Source of the DNA: an uncultured Propionibacteriaceae bacterium
Lineage (GTDB): Bacteria; Actinomycetota; Actinomycetes; Propionibacteriales; Propionibacteriaceae
NCBI GenBank assembly: GCA_945911015.1
Contig: CAMDZW010000009.1
Coordinates: 40,746-104,745, forward strand
DNA length: 64,000 bases
Direction: 5' to 3'
Position numbers and translations under genes: made by a program. The notes below the pieces were generated by a model that saw only the letters and a program-made list of their open reading frames with translations, ran no database searches and was not told the DNA's origin. Below, piece by piece: positions 31,493 to 39,754 of this stretch; positions within the stretch are counted from its first letter, which is position 1; the number at the start of each line of letters is the position of its first letter.

Positions 31493-32985
31493 TCGGCAGC
31501 GGCCGCCTGGGACACCGGACGACGGACCAACAACGACAAGGCGACCGCGGCGACGGCGAAGCCGACACCCCACCAGAAGGCATTGTGGATACCGGTGGCC
31601 TGAGCCATCACTGGATCGGCGCCACCGGCCATCTCGGCGATGGCCGACCGCGTCATCACCATGATGAACAGAGCAGTGCCGCCGGCGCCGGCGAGCTGCT
31701 GCAGGGTGTTCTGGATGGCGCTGGCATGGGAGTAGAGCTCAGGCGGGACCGAACCCAGGGCCGAGGTCATCAGCGGAGTCATCATCAGACCGAGCCCCAG
31801 ACTCAGCAAGGTGTGGATCCCCACGACCTTCCACTCCTGGTTGGTGAACCACCAGAATTCCCAGGTGGCCGGATCGGCATTCAGCCGGGTCAGCAGGACC
31901 AGCGCCACGGTGACCACGATCGCGCCCGGAGTGACCAGCGGTCGCGGACCGAACCGGTCATAGAGGTTGCCCACCAGCGGAGCCACCGCGCCCATCACCA
32001 GACCGCCGGGCAACATGACCATCCCGGTCTGCAGGGTGGAGGAGTGCCAGACGTTCTGCATGTACATCGGCAGCAACATGATTGCGCCGAACAGCGCCGC
32101 CATGGCCACCAGGAGGATGATGATGCCGACCGTGAAGGTACGGGTTCGGAACACCCGCAGGTCCAACAGCGGGGTACCGGTCCGGCGGGTCAGGCTGCGC
32201 TGACGCCACACGAACAGCGCCAAGGTGACCGCACCGACGGTGATCGGCAGCCACGGCGGCAGCAGGACCGTGCCGGCGGCCGCCTCACCGAGGCTGCTCA
32301 TGCCGTAGATCAGCCCGACCACGGCGACCGCCGACAGCAGCACCGAGAGCACGTCGAACGGCGCCCTGCGCGGGGTGGTGATGTTGCGGACCAGCGCAAC
32401 CCCCAACACCAGCGCGATCACGGCGATCGGCAACATGAAGATGAACAGCCAGCGCCAGTGGAAATGCTCCAGGATCAGCCCGGAGATCGACGGGCCGGTG
32501 GCCGGGGCGACCGCGATCACGATCGAGATCAGCCCCATCACGGTGCCGCGTCGCTGTTCGGCGACGAAGGTCAGCACCGTGGTGATCATCAGCGGGATCA
32601 TCACTGCCGTGCCCGATGCCTGGATCACGCGACCGACCAACAGCACGCTGAACCACTGCGCGGCCGCAGCCAGTGCCGTACCGGCAGTGAACAGGCCCAT
32701 CGCCGCGATGAAGACCGATCGGGTGGAGAACCGTTGCAACAAGAAGCCAGTGGTGGGGATGACCACGGCCATGGTCAACATGAAGGCTGTGGTCAGCCAT
32801 TGGGCCGTTGACGCGGTGATGCTGAGATCGACGATCAGGACCGGGATGGCCACGGCCATCAAGGTCTCGTTCAGGATCATCACGAAGGTGCCGACCAGGA
32901 GCAACCCGATGACTCCCCGGATGGTGGCGGAGGAGGGTGACTCGGTGGTGTCAACGGTGTCGGCTGTGCGTTCGTCGACGTTCAC
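31489..32985 (-). CDS. MFS transporter, DHA2-type (EmrB/QacA-like)
   Basis: About 498 aa from GTG 32985, preceded by GAGAGGA; the frame is open to 33528 but that part overlaps the divergent SDR gene. About 14 membrane helices with motif A-like TTGFLLQRFSTRSVFIA, motif C GPSISGLILEHFHWRWLFIF and the NETLMAVAIPVLIVDL first helix of DHA2 proteins. It is a drug or metabolite efflux pump. It is the first gene of a two-transporter unit, divergent from the SDR gene across 142 bp. Confidence 0.9.
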   Translation of the reverse strand: MNVDERTADTVDTTESPSSATIRGVIGLLLVGTFVMILNETLMAVAIPVLIVDLSITASTAQWLTTAFMLTMAVVIPTTGFLLQRFSTRSVFIAAMGLFTAGTALAAAAQWFSVLLVGRVIQASGTAVMIPLMITTVLTFVAEQRRGTVMGLISIVIAVAPATGPSISGLILEHFHWRWLFIFMLPIAVIALVLGVALVRNITTPRRAPFDVLSVLLSAVAVVGLIYGMSSLGEAAAGTVLLPPWLPITVGAVTLALFVWRQRSLTRRTGTPLLDLRVFRTRTFTVGIIILLVAMAALFGAIMLLPMYMQNVWHSSTLQTGMVMLPGGLVMGAVAPLVGNLYDRFGPRPLVTPGAIVVTVALVLLTRLNADPATWEFWWFTNQEWKVVGIHTLLSLGLGLMMTPLMTSALGSVPPELYSHASAIQNTLQQLAGAGGTALFIMVMTRSAIAEMAGGADPVMAQATGIHNAFWWGVGFAVAAVALSLLVRRPVSQAAAAE

Positions 32986-33101
32986 GCAGGGGGTCCTCTC
33001 AAAACTGACGGGGGAACGGACCCCTTGGGGACCGGTCGACCATGATCTCACTGTTGGGTGGTGATGCGAAAGCGGAATAATGACGCCCGACCAACCATGA
33101 C

Positions 33102-33114
33102 GGTCCGCCGGACC
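33102..33114. promoter_or_regulatory. Candidate operator between DHA2 pair and SDR
   Basis: GGTCCG-C-CGGACC is a perfect 13-bp inverted repeat located between a TAATGA hexamer (33078-33083) and the ribosome site of the SDR gene. The intergenic region otherwise holds a GGACCCCTTGGGGACC near-palindrome (33018-33033). Neither has a known regulator here. Confidence 0.35.
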
Positions 33115-33127
33115 ATGAGGAGAGACA

Positions 33128-33964
33128 GTGACCGAAGGTGCAGTCATCATCACCGGTGCTTCCGACGGGATCGGAGCCGCCGCGGCTCGTGGTCTGGCCA
33201 GCAAGGGCCGGCGTCTGCTGCTGGTCGGACGCTCACGCGACAAGATCGAAGCCGTCGGCCGTGCCACCGGTGCGCAGACCTTCGTCGCTGACTTTGCCGA
33301 GTTCGCCCAGGTCCGCCGGTTGGCCGACGAGCTGACCACCGCCCTGGACGGTGCCCCGGTCGCGGTGCTGGCCAACAACGCCGGCGGCATCTTCGCCGAC
33401 ATGACCCCGACGGTGGATGGCAACAATCCCACGATGCAGATCGGACACTTCTCGCCGTACCTGTTGACCCGGTTGTTGATGCCGCAGCTGCTGGCCGGCC
33501 GTGCCGCGGTCGTCAACACCTCCAGCATCGCCCACCGCCTGTTCGGTCACCTCGAGATCGACGACCTCGACAACCGCCGCAGCGGCCGCCCGGACAAGGC
33601 GTACGGGGACGCCAAACTCGCCAACATCCTGTTCACCAAGAGCCTGCATGCCAAGTACGCCGACCAAGGACTGACCTCGGTCGCCTTCCACCCCGGTGTG
33701 GTCCGCAGCAACTTTGCCGCGGCCGGCAACGGACCGATGAAATTGCTCTACCACTCGTTCCTCAAGCGGTTCCTGATGAGTGCCCGGGCCAGCGGTGAAC
33801 TCCTGCAGTGGTTCATCGAGGGGACCCCGGGCCAGACCTGGACCTCTGGCGACTACTGGGCCAAGCGGCACCGGGGTCGATGGATCAACCCACAGATCAA
33901 CGACGCCGAGCTGGCTGAACAGCTGTGGCAGCGCAGCGCCGAACGGGTCGGCCTCAGCGACTGA
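33128..33964 (+). CDS. Short-chain dehydrogenase/reductase
   Basis: 278 aa, GTG start with AGGAGAG upstream. Classical SDR motifs: cofactor loop TGASDGIG (residues 10-17), LANNAGG, catalytic Ser in VVNTSSIAHRL and YxxxK in AYGDAK. The Arg in LLLVGRSRDK after the second strand suggests NADP preference. Retinol-dehydrogenase-like SDRs look like this; the substrate is unknown. It is divergent from the DHA2 transporters and may share a control region with them. Confidence 0.9.
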   Translation: MTEGAVIITGASDGIGAAAARGLASKGRRLLLVGRSRDKIEAVGRATGAQTFVADFAEFAQVRRLADELTTALDGAPVAVLANNAGGIFADMTPTVDGNNPTMQIGHFSPYLLTRLLMPQLLAGRAAVVNTSSIAHRLFGHLEIDDLDNRRSGRPDKAYGDAKLANILFTKSLHAKYADQGLTSVAFHPGVVRSNFAAAGNGPMKLLYHSFLKRFLMSARASGELLQWFIEGTPGQTWTSGDYWAKRHRGRWINPQINDAELAEQLWQRSAERVGLSD

Positions 33965-34034
33965 GGTCCACGGGTGAAGGAACCCTCGTCCTGCTCTCAT
34001 CGGATCTTCATCTGAGGTCAGTACCGTGGTCCAC

Positions 34035-34718
34035 ATGTACCGATACCTGTCCCGTACGGTGGCCGCGCTTGCGGTCGCCGGTCTGTCCATCGGCGTGGTC
34101 GCCTGCAGCAATGGCGCCGATCCCGGCTCTGGCGAGACCCCCGGTCGGGTTGTGACTGTTCCGGCCGGCGGGGATCCCTCGACGTCCAATCCCGATTCGC
34201 CCACCCCTGATTCACCTGCCCCCAGCTCGACCCCCAGCTCGACAACCAACTCACCTGCGCCCAGCACGCCGGCGAGCGAGCGTGATCTGCGCGAGGTCGA
34301 GGTCAAGATCACCTGGCAGGAGGCGGTGGCTGCTGCTCAAAAGAAGTTTGACGGTGAGCTGAACTCGGTCAGTCTGGAGTGGGAACGCGGCGTCCTCGTC
34401 TACAGCGTCGAGTTGGAGTCCGCCGACCAGGAGTACGACGCCGACATCGATCCCAACACCGGTGAGATCCTGCGTGACGAGATCGACGACGAGGACGACA
34501 ACGACCCTGATGACACCTTTGACCCGTCCGATGTGGTCGATGTCGCTGACGCGATGCAGACTGCACTTGACCAGATGGACGGCCCGGTCACCGAGTGGAA
34601 GCTGGAGAAGGACAACGGTCGGATCGAGTACACCTTCGAGATCCGCGACGAACGGGGCAAAGACATCGAGCACATCGTGGATGCGCTCACCGGCAAGTTC
34701 GTGGGGATCGACGACTGA
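34035..34718 (+). CDS. PepSY-domain lipoprotein
   Basis: 227 aa from ATG 34035. A signal peptide ends in the lipobox GVVAC (Cys about residue 24), followed by a 55-residue Ser/Thr/Pro-rich linker. Then come two PepSY-type repeats: ITWQEAVAAAQKKFDGELNS with YDADIDPNTGEILRDEID, and DVADAMQTALDQMDGPVTEW with IEHIVDALTGKFVGIDD. It is anchored outside the membrane. PepSY domains are thought to inhibit or sense peptidases. TACCGT at 34022-34027 is 7 nt before the ATG, which fits a leaderless mRNA. Confidence 0.85.
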   Translation: MYRYLSRTVAALAVAGLSIGVVACSNGADPGSGETPGRVVTVPAGGDPSTSNPDSPTPDSPAPSSTPSSTTNSPAPSTPASERDLREVEVKITWQEAVAAAQKKFDGELNSVSLEWERGVLVYSVELESADQEYDADIDPNTGEILRDEIDDEDDNDPDDTFDPSDVVDVADAMQTALDQMDGPVTEWKLEKDNGRIEYTFEIRDERGKDIEHIVDALTGKFVGIDD

Positions 34719-34739
34719 ATTCTTGGGTACCGTGCTGCG

Positions 34740-35732
34740 GTGATCACCCGCCGCACGGGCACGACAATCGCCCCCGATGACACCGCAGCACCGTTTGACC
34801 CGACCTATGGGCACACCGTGGCCGACCTGCTCGGCTACGGCCCGCCCGACAACGAACCCGACGACTTCGAGCAGCAGTGGCTCGCCGTGCGGGCCGAGGC
34901 CGACGCTGTCGATCCCGATCCGGCGATCGGGCCGTGGGAGGCACTCGGCGACCAGGGTCATCAGGTCGCCACCATCAGCGTCACCGGGCTCGATGCCGTA
35001 CGGTCCAACGGATGGTTGGTCCGCTCACCCGGCGAACTGCGCCGCGCCCTGGTGATCGGCCACGGCTACGGCGGGCGGACCGAGCCGACCACCGTCATCC
35101 CCGACGGCTGCCTGTCGATCCAGATGGTCTCGCGTGGGCAGGCGAGCAGCGCATGGCCCGGCGTGCCCAGCGACTCACACCAGCACGTCCTGCACGGCAT
35201 CGAATCCTTCCGCAGCTATGTCCATGTCGGGGCGGTCGCCGATGTGTGGGCCGCCACCACCGTGGTGACCGATCTCGCCCCGGGGGTGCCGGTCGGGTAC
35301 GAAGGCGGCAGCTTCGGCGGTGGCATCGGAGCCATGGCCGCAGCCTGGGAACCCCGGTTCGATGCGGTCCAACTGACCGTCCCCAGCTTCGGCAACCACC
35401 CGGTCCGGCTCACCCTCGAGTGCACCGCAACCGGGGAGGCGGTCCGCCGCTACCACGCCGAGCATCCCGAAGTCGTCGAGGTGCTGCGCTATGTCGACGC
35501 CGCGACCGCTGCGACCAGGATCACCGTGCCGACGCTGTGCATCGTTGCTGCCGCCGATCCCGGAGTGCCGCCACCGGGCCAGTTCGCCGTGGCCAATGCG
35601 ATCGCCGGGCCGACCTGGCTGCATGTCGCCCAGGCTGGACACACCAGCTGGCCGGACCAGCCGGCCGACGCCGAACGGTCCGCGCGCTGCCGAGCCGAGT
35701 TCTGGCTCGACCCTGCTGCAGCTGTTTGCTAG
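34740..35732 (+). CDS. Alpha/beta-hydrolase, acetylxylan-esterase (CE7)-like
   Basis: 330 aa with GTG start; TACCGT at 34728-34733 lies 6 nt before it. The nucleophile elbow is GGSFGGGIGAM (about residue 190), LVIGHGYGGRTEP forms the oxyanion strand, VPTLCIVAAADPGVPPPGQF carries the Asp and AQAGHTSWP the catalytic His. Order and spacing fit the AXE1/CE7 deacetylase group, which removes acetyl groups from sugars or cephalosporins. No signal peptide, so intracellular. The end of the gene contains the promoter of the following riboswitch transcript. Confidence 0.8.
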   Translation: MITRRTGTTIAPDDTAAPFDPTYGHTVADLLGYGPPDNEPDDFEQQWLAVRAEADAVDPDPAIGPWEALGDQGHQVATISVTGLDAVRSNGWLVRSPGELRRALVIGHGYGGRTEPTTVIPDGCLSIQMVSRGQASSAWPGVPSDSHQHVLHGIESFRSYVHVGAVADVWAATTVVTDLAPGVPVGYEGGSFGGGIGAMAAAWEPRFDAVQLTVPSFGNHPVRLTLECTATGEAVRRYHAEHPEVVEVLRYVDAATAATRITVPTLCIVAAADPGVPPPGQFAVANAIAGPTWLHVAQAGHTSWPDQPADAERSARCRAEFWLDPAAAVC

Positions 35733-35735
35733 CCT
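35707..35735 (+). promoter_or_regulatory. Candidate promoter of riboswitch-SMR transcript
   Basis: TCGACC (35707-35712) and TAGCCT (35730-35735) are 17 bp apart and overlap the 3' end of the esterase gene. A transcript from about 35742 would begin at the hairpin that opens the riboswitch leader. Pattern-based prediction. Confidence 0.4.
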
Positions 35736-35742
35736 CGGAGAC

Positions 35743-35817
35743 GGAGCCCGATCAACCGGGTTCCCAGACGAGGGAGCAGTACCTGCAGCAAAGACTGACT
35801 CAATCAGGAGGTCTTTG
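35743..35817 (+). promoter_or_regulatory. Probable guanidine-III riboswitch (ykkC-III) with RBS-masking hairpin
   Basis: An 8-bp hairpin GGAGCCCG/CGGGTTCC (35743-35764) precedes a core CAG-ACGAGG-GAGCAGT-ACC-TG...CAAAGAC. This matches the published guanidine-III aptamer layout: ACGAGG after P1, GTACC, then a pseudoknot strand behind AAGAC. Pairings: P1 CAG 35765-35767 with CTG 35783-35785; pseudoknot GAGCAGT 35774-35780 with ACTGACTC 35794-35801 (one bulged A). CAAAGAC (35789-35795) can instead pair perfectly with GTCTTTG (35811-35817), closing off the AGGAGG ribosome site at 35806-35811. Ligand binding would free it, so a translational ON switch for the SMR genes is inferred. Comparison is to the T. 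fusca aptamer from memory. Confidence 0.7.
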
Positions 35818-35819
35818 TC

Positions 35820-36134
35820 ATGGCATGGCTCGTGCTCATCGTCTCAGGGATGTTGGAGGCCGTCTGGGCCTCGGCTCTGGCCGCATCCCACGGATTCCGC
35901 CGATGGAAGCCCGCCTTGTTGTTCCTCGTCTCGGTCAGCGCCAGCATGGCTGGGCTGGCCTGGGCGATGCGGACCCTGCCCACCGGCACCGCCTATGCCG
36001 TCTGGGTCGGGATCGGCGCAACCCTGACCGTGCTGTGGAGTTTCCTCACCCACCAGGACCGACCCACCCGCGTACGGATTCTGCTGCTGGTCGTGCTGAT
36101 CGGCTCGGTCATCGGTCTCAAGGTGGTGAGCTGA
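35820..36134 (+). CDS. SMR transporter, Gdx/SugE-type subunit 1
   Basis: 104 aa with four membrane helices. The first helix has GMLEAVWASALAASHGF with the essential membrane Glu, and the WA-x-AL-x-x-SxGF pattern that marks the guanidinium-exporter (Gdx/SugE) branch of SMR rather than the EmrE branch. TLPTGTAYAVWVGIGA is the typical second conserved block. It lies behind the guanidine-III-like leader, with AGGAGG 8 nt before the ATG. The next SMR gene starts 1 bp after its stop, so a heterodimeric exporter is likely. Function inferred from family plus riboswitch. Confidence 0.88.
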   Translation: MAWLVLIVSGMLEAVWASALAASHGFRRWKPALLFLVSVSASMAGLAWAMRTLPTGTAYAVWVGIGATLTVLWSFLTHQDRPTRVRILLLVVLIGSVIGLKVVS

Positions 36135-36135
36135 C

Positions 36136-36516
36136 ATGGCCCGCACCACCCGCGCCTGGATCGTGCTGCTGGTCAGCGCCGTCCTGGAAGCAGTCTGGGC
36201 CACGGCCCTGGGGTTGTCGCACGGCTTCAGCGAACTCGGACCCACAGTCGTCTTCGCGATCGCCGTCACCCTCAGCATGATCGGGCTGGGCTGGGCGGCG
36301 AAACAGATCCCGATGGGCACCGCCTATGCGGTGTGGACCGGGATCGGTGCCGCACTGACGGTGACCTGGGCGATCGCCACCGGGACCGAGCCGTTCTCGG
36401 TGCTCAAGGTGATCTTCCTGGCCGGCATCGTCGGTGCCGTGATCGGGCTCAAACTCGTCGGGCCCCAGCGGTCCGAGGATGGAGCGACCACCGAGGAGCC
36501 GGCACCACAGGCTTAG
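36136..36516 (+). CDS. SMR transporter, Gdx/SugE-type subunit 2
   Basis: 126 aa with four membrane helices and a 20-residue charged tail (GPQRSEDGATTEEPAPQA) that subunit 1 lacks. The motif SAVLEAVWATALGLSHGF carries the conserved Glu, and IPMGTAYAVWTGIGAAL the second block. Paired SMR genes of unequal tail length usually form antiparallel heterodimers with fixed topology; subunit 1 and 2 differ in loop charges in a way that would allow this. Exports guanidinium by proton exchange if the family assignment holds. lipB follows 10 bp later. Confidence 0.88.
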   Translation: MARTTRAWIVLLVSAVLEAVWATALGLSHGFSELGPTVVFAIAVTLSMIGLGWAAKQIPMGTAYAVWTGIGAALTVTWAIATGTEPFSVLKVIFLAGIVGAVIGLKLVGPQRSEDGATTEEPAPQA

Positions 36517-36526
36517 GGTGGAGACC

Positions 36527-37177
36527 ATGCTCGATCGCGTCATGGCTCCCCGCCCGTTGTCCCTGATCACCGACGAACTGGTCGACTACACCGAGGCGAC
36601 GACCCGGATGGCCGAGCTCGTCGAACAACGCAAGGCCGACGAGATCGGCGACACCCTCTGGCTGCTGAGCCATCCGCAGGTGTTCACCGTCGGCCGCCGG
36701 ACCAGACCCGAACACCTGCCGGACCCCAGCCACGGGGTGCCGGTCCTGGAGACCAATCGGGGTGGCCAGCTGACCTACCACGGTCCCGGCCAGCTCGTCG
36801 GTTACCTGATCGTGCGGCTCGGTGCCCACGAAGGGATCGTGGACTACGTACGGGAGGTTGAGCTGCGGCTGGTCGAAGCCCTCGCCACCGTGGGGCTGCC
36901 GGCCGAACGCCGCGAGACTCCGCCGGGGGAGGAGCTCCTGACCGGGGTGTGGACCCGCGACACCGGACGCAAGATCACGTCGATCGGCATGCGACAGAGC
37001 CGCGGTGTCACCAGCCACGGATTCGCCCTCAACGTGGAGGGTGACCTCACCCCGTGGCAGTGGGTGGTGGCCTGCGGGCTGCCCGATGTCGACATGACCT
37101 CGATCGCCCGCGAGCTCGGCAGCGCCTCGATGGCTGACACTCGGACGGCCGTCCGCGCCGCCTTCGAGGCCGGCTGA
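36527..37177 (+). CDS. lipB: Octanoyltransferase
   Basis: 216 aa from ATG 36527, with GGGTGGAG upstream. LipB moves the octanoyl group from ACP to lipoyl domains. The family signature is clear: TNRGGQLTYHGPGQLVGYLI (about residues 68-87), GRKITSIGMRQSRGVTSHGF with the catalytic Lys, and VACGLPDVDMTS with the catalytic Cys. No lipA lies next to it; the gene follows the SMR pair closely and precedes a BASS-type transporter gene by 1 bp, so it may be read from their promoter as well. Confidence 0.95.
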   Translation: MLDRVMAPRPLSLITDELVDYTEATTRMAELVEQRKADEIGDTLWLLSHPQVFTVGRRTRPEHLPDPSHGVPVLETNRGGQLTYHGPGQLVGYLIVRLGAHEGIVDYVREVELRLVEALATVGLPAERRETPPGEELLTGVWTRDTGRKITSIGMRQSRGVTSHGFALNVEGDLTPWQWVVACGLPDVDMTSIARELGSASMADTRTAVRAAFEAG

Positions 37178-37178
37178 G

Positions 37179-38144
37179 GTGGCAGCCCGGGGCAAACGGC
37201 TGGACTGGTTCCTGATCGGGCTGGTCGCCATGCCGGTCATCGCCAGTCTGTTCCCGGTCCGCGACCTCGGGGCCACCATCGTCGAGCATGCCACCACCGT
37301 CGCGGTCTGCCTGTTGTTCTTCCTGCACGGGGCGAAGTTGTCCCCGTCCGAGGCGGCCAAGAGCTTCGCCAACTGGCGGTTCCAGCTGCTGGTCTTCGGC
37401 GCGACCTTCGTGCTCTTTCCTGTGCTGGGCGTTGGTTTCTCGACCTTCGGCGGGGCCTTTCTGTCGCCGGAGTTGGTGACCGGTCTGGTCTTCGTCTCGA
37501 TCCTGCCCTCGACGGTGCAGTCCTCGATCGCCTTCACCTCGATGGCTCGTGGCAATGTCGGACTCGCGGTCAGCTCGGCCTCCTTGTCGAACATGGTCGG
37601 GGTTCTCATCACTCCGCTGCTGGCGGCGCTCCTGCTCGGAGGTGCGGTCCACATCACTGGCTCCTCGATCCTGGGCATCGTCGGCCAGCTGGTGGTGCCG
37701 TTCGTGCTCGGCCAACTGCTGCACAACCGGATCAGCCCCTGGTTGAGGTCGCACTCCTCGGTGGTCAAGTTCGTTGACTCGGGTTCGGTGCTGCTGGTCG
37801 TCTACGGCGCGTTCAGTGCCAGCGTGGTGGACGGGTTGTGGACGGTCGTCGGGCCCACCGAGCTCGCCCTGGTCGTGGCGGTCTCGGCTGTCTTGCTGGC
37901 CGTGGTGATGGTGGTTCTCACTCTGGTCGCCACGCTGACGAAGATGCCGCGCGCGGACTGGATCGTCCTGCTCTTCTGCGGGTCGAAGAAGTCACAGGTC
38001 TCCGGCGTGCCGATGGCCACGCTGCTCTTTCCCGCCGCCGCGCTGGGCACCACGATCCTGCCGCTGATGATCTTCCACCTGTTCCAGCTGCTGGTCTGTT
38101 CGGTCCTCGCCCGAGCCCTGGGCCGCAAGGCCGAAGCAGCCTGA
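37179..38144 (+). CDS. BASS-family (SBF-like) transporter
   Basis: 321 aa, GTG start 1 bp after the lipB stop. About ten membrane helices in two repeats. Sequences FFLHGAKLSPSEA, FVSILPSTVQSSIAFTSMARGN and LFCGSKKSQVSGVPMATLLF are those of the SBF-like/YfeH branch of the bile acid:sodium symporter family, with discontinuous helices at the two Gly/Ser-rich sites. The substrate is unknown, probably an organic anion. The start was chosen because of the tight spacing to lipB. Confidence 0.88.
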   Translation: MAARGKRLDWFLIGLVAMPVIASLFPVRDLGATIVEHATTVAVCLLFFLHGAKLSPSEAAKSFANWRFQLLVFGATFVLFPVLGVGFSTFGGAFLSPELVTGLVFVSILPSTVQSSIAFTSMARGNVGLAVSSASLSNMVGVLITPLLAALLLGGAVHITGSSILGIVGQLVVPFVLGQLLHNRISPWLRSHSSVVKFVDSGSVLLVVYGAFSASVVDGLWTVVGPTELALVVAVSAVLLAVVMVVLTLVATLTKMPRADWIVLLFCGSKKSQVSGVPMATLLFPAAALGTTILPLMIFHLFQLLVCSVLARALGRKAEAA

Positions 38145-38198
38145 GTCGGCCTGGCCCAGGTCGGGGCAGGGTTGGGCTGACCCGGTGACTGGACCGGC

Positions 38199-38549
38199 TC
38201 AGTCCTCCCAGCTCATGCCGGGGGCGCCGAGGACGGCAGCCATGGTCCTGGCCCGGGCGGCCTCATCATGGCGCGACTGCCGCTCCAGGCTGCGAAACAG
38301 CAGCAGAGCAGCATAGGAGTCGGTCGGGTTGTCGGCCAGGATCTGGCGGGCCACCTCTTCGGAGCGGACGATGTGGGCGGCGTGGAAGTGGGCGCGGGCC
38401 AACAGTTGACGCGCCTCACCGATGCCGTGGACCGGCTCGTCGGAGGCGGCCACATCGGCCAGCAAGGACTCCAGTTCCTTGGCGGCAAGGTCGTACCGAC
38501 GATCGTTGAACAAGATCTCGGCCCAGCTGTAGCGATCATGGAAGTTCAT
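38199..38549 (-). CDS. Tetratricopeptide-repeat protein
   Basis: 116 aa made of about three helical hairpins in TPR style: SWAEILFNDRRYDLAAKELE, EARQLLARAHFHAAHIVRSE, EEVARQILADNPTDSYAALL with LFRSLERQSRHDEAARARTM. It is small, soluble and probably a binding scaffold. The start ATG (38549-38547) overlaps the MFS gene stop in an ATGA arrangement, so it is translated together with that transporter. No partner is known. Confidence 0.8.
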   Translation of the reverse strand: MNFHDRYSWAEILFNDRRYDLAAKELESLLADVAASDEPVHGIGEARQLLARAHFHAAHIVRSEEVARQILADNPTDSYAALLLFRSLERQSRHDEAARARTMAAVLGAPGMSWED

Positions 38550-39754
38550 CTCGAACTCTCCTCTCCGCCCGCTTCAACGGTTCCCGGCGGCGGATATTCC
38601 CTGACGCAGCTGGAGATCAGCAGTGACACCGCCAGGAGCACCGGGACCACGAACAGTCCGCGTTGCACGCTGAGATGGTCACCCAGGAAGCCGATCAGGG
38701 GCGGCCCGGCCAGAAACGCGGTGTAGCCGATCGAGGAGACCACACTCACCCGGCCCGCGGCCACCTGCGGGTCGTCGGCGGCGGCGCTCATCCCCATCGG
38801 AAATCCCAGGCCGGCCCCCAGCCCCCACAGCAGGGTCGCGGCGATCGCAACCCCGACGTGCCCGGTGGTGACGAAGGCGATCACTCCGACCAGGGCGAGC
38901 ACGGTCACCACGCGGATCACTGGCACCCTGCCGTACCGGTCCTGGAGTCGCGGCCCGAACCAGCGCGACAGGGTCATCGCTGCGAGAAAGGCGGCGAATC
39001 CGAGGGTGCCGATCGCTTCGCGCGCGTGGAGGTCGTTGATCAGGGCGACCGCGACCCAGTCGTTGGCTGTCCCCTCGGTGAAGGCGAAGGCCAGCACGAA
39101 CAGTCCGATCAACAGGGTCCTCGGCTCGGTCCACGACTGCAGGGGGTGACGGCGCGGTGCCCCGGCCTCAGCCGCCGGTGGGGCCGGGTCGGGCAGGAAG
39201 TCCCGCACGGTCAGCGGTGTCACGATCACCACCGCCAGACCGATCACCAACAGGTGCAGCCACACCGGCACACCGAGGGCCAGCAGACCGGCGCTCAACA
39301 GCGCACCGGCGACTGTGCCGAGGCTGAACCCGGCGTGGTAACGGGCCATGATCGAGCGGGTCAGCGCGCGTTCGACACTGGCACCGTGGACATTGATCGC
39401 CACATCCCAGGCACCTTGTCCGAAGCCGAAGAAGAACAGACCGATCACGACCGGGAGCACCCCGACGGTGTGGCCGAAGCCGATCCCAACCAGGGCAAGC
39501 CCGTTGATCACCGCCATCACCTGGACGGTCCGCATCGCCCCGATCCGGGCCACCACGATGCCGGCCAGGGGCAGCGCCACCACTGAACCGGCCGCCAACG
39601 CCAGCAACACCAGACCCAGCGCCTTCGGCGTCAGGGCCAGCGCATCCTGCACCTGAGGGATCCGCGACGCCCAGGTGGAGAACGACACACCTGTCAGCGC
39701 GAAGGCGGCAAAGCTCGCCCGCGATGCCCGTTCGGCGCGCACCCGATCAGTCAT
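38546..39754 (-). CDS. MFS transporter (12 TM)
   Basis: About 402 aa from ATG 39754. Twelve hydrophobic segments with the early FALTGVSFSTWASRIPQVQD typical of a group of YbjJ/fucose-permease-like MFS carriers, LPLAGIVVARIGAMRTVQVM as motif A, and a mid-chain acidic-Pro loop (PDPAPPAAEAGAP). The substrate is unknown. It overlaps the upstream coiled-coil gene by 8 bp and the downstream TPR gene by 4 bp, so the three form one transcription unit. Confidence 0.88.
   Translation of the reverse strand: MTDRVRAERASRASFAAFALTGVSFSTWASRIPQVQDALALTPKALGLVLLALAAGSVVALPLAGIVVARIGAMRTVQVMAVINGLALVGIGFGHTVGVLPVVIGLFFFGFGQGAWDVAINVHGASVERALTRSIMARYHAGFSLGTVAGALLSAGLLALGVPVWLHLLVIGLAVVIVTPLTVRDFLPDPAPPAAEAGAPRRHPLQSWTEPRTLLIGLFVLAFAFTEGTANDWVAVALINDLHAREAIGTLGFAAFLAAMTLSRWFGPRLQDRYGRVPVIRVVTVLALVGVIAFVTTGHVGVAIAATLLWGLGAGLGFPMGMSAAADDPQVAAGRVSVVSSIGYTAFLAGPPLIGFLGDHLSVQRGLFVVPVLLAVSLLISSCVREYPPPGTVEAGGEESSR

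Noticed and set aside
35743..35817. Guanidine-II (mini-ykkC) riboswitch
   Set aside because: Guanidine-II needs two similar hairpins with ACGR tetraloops; only one ACGA word is present, and it is not in a tetraloop.
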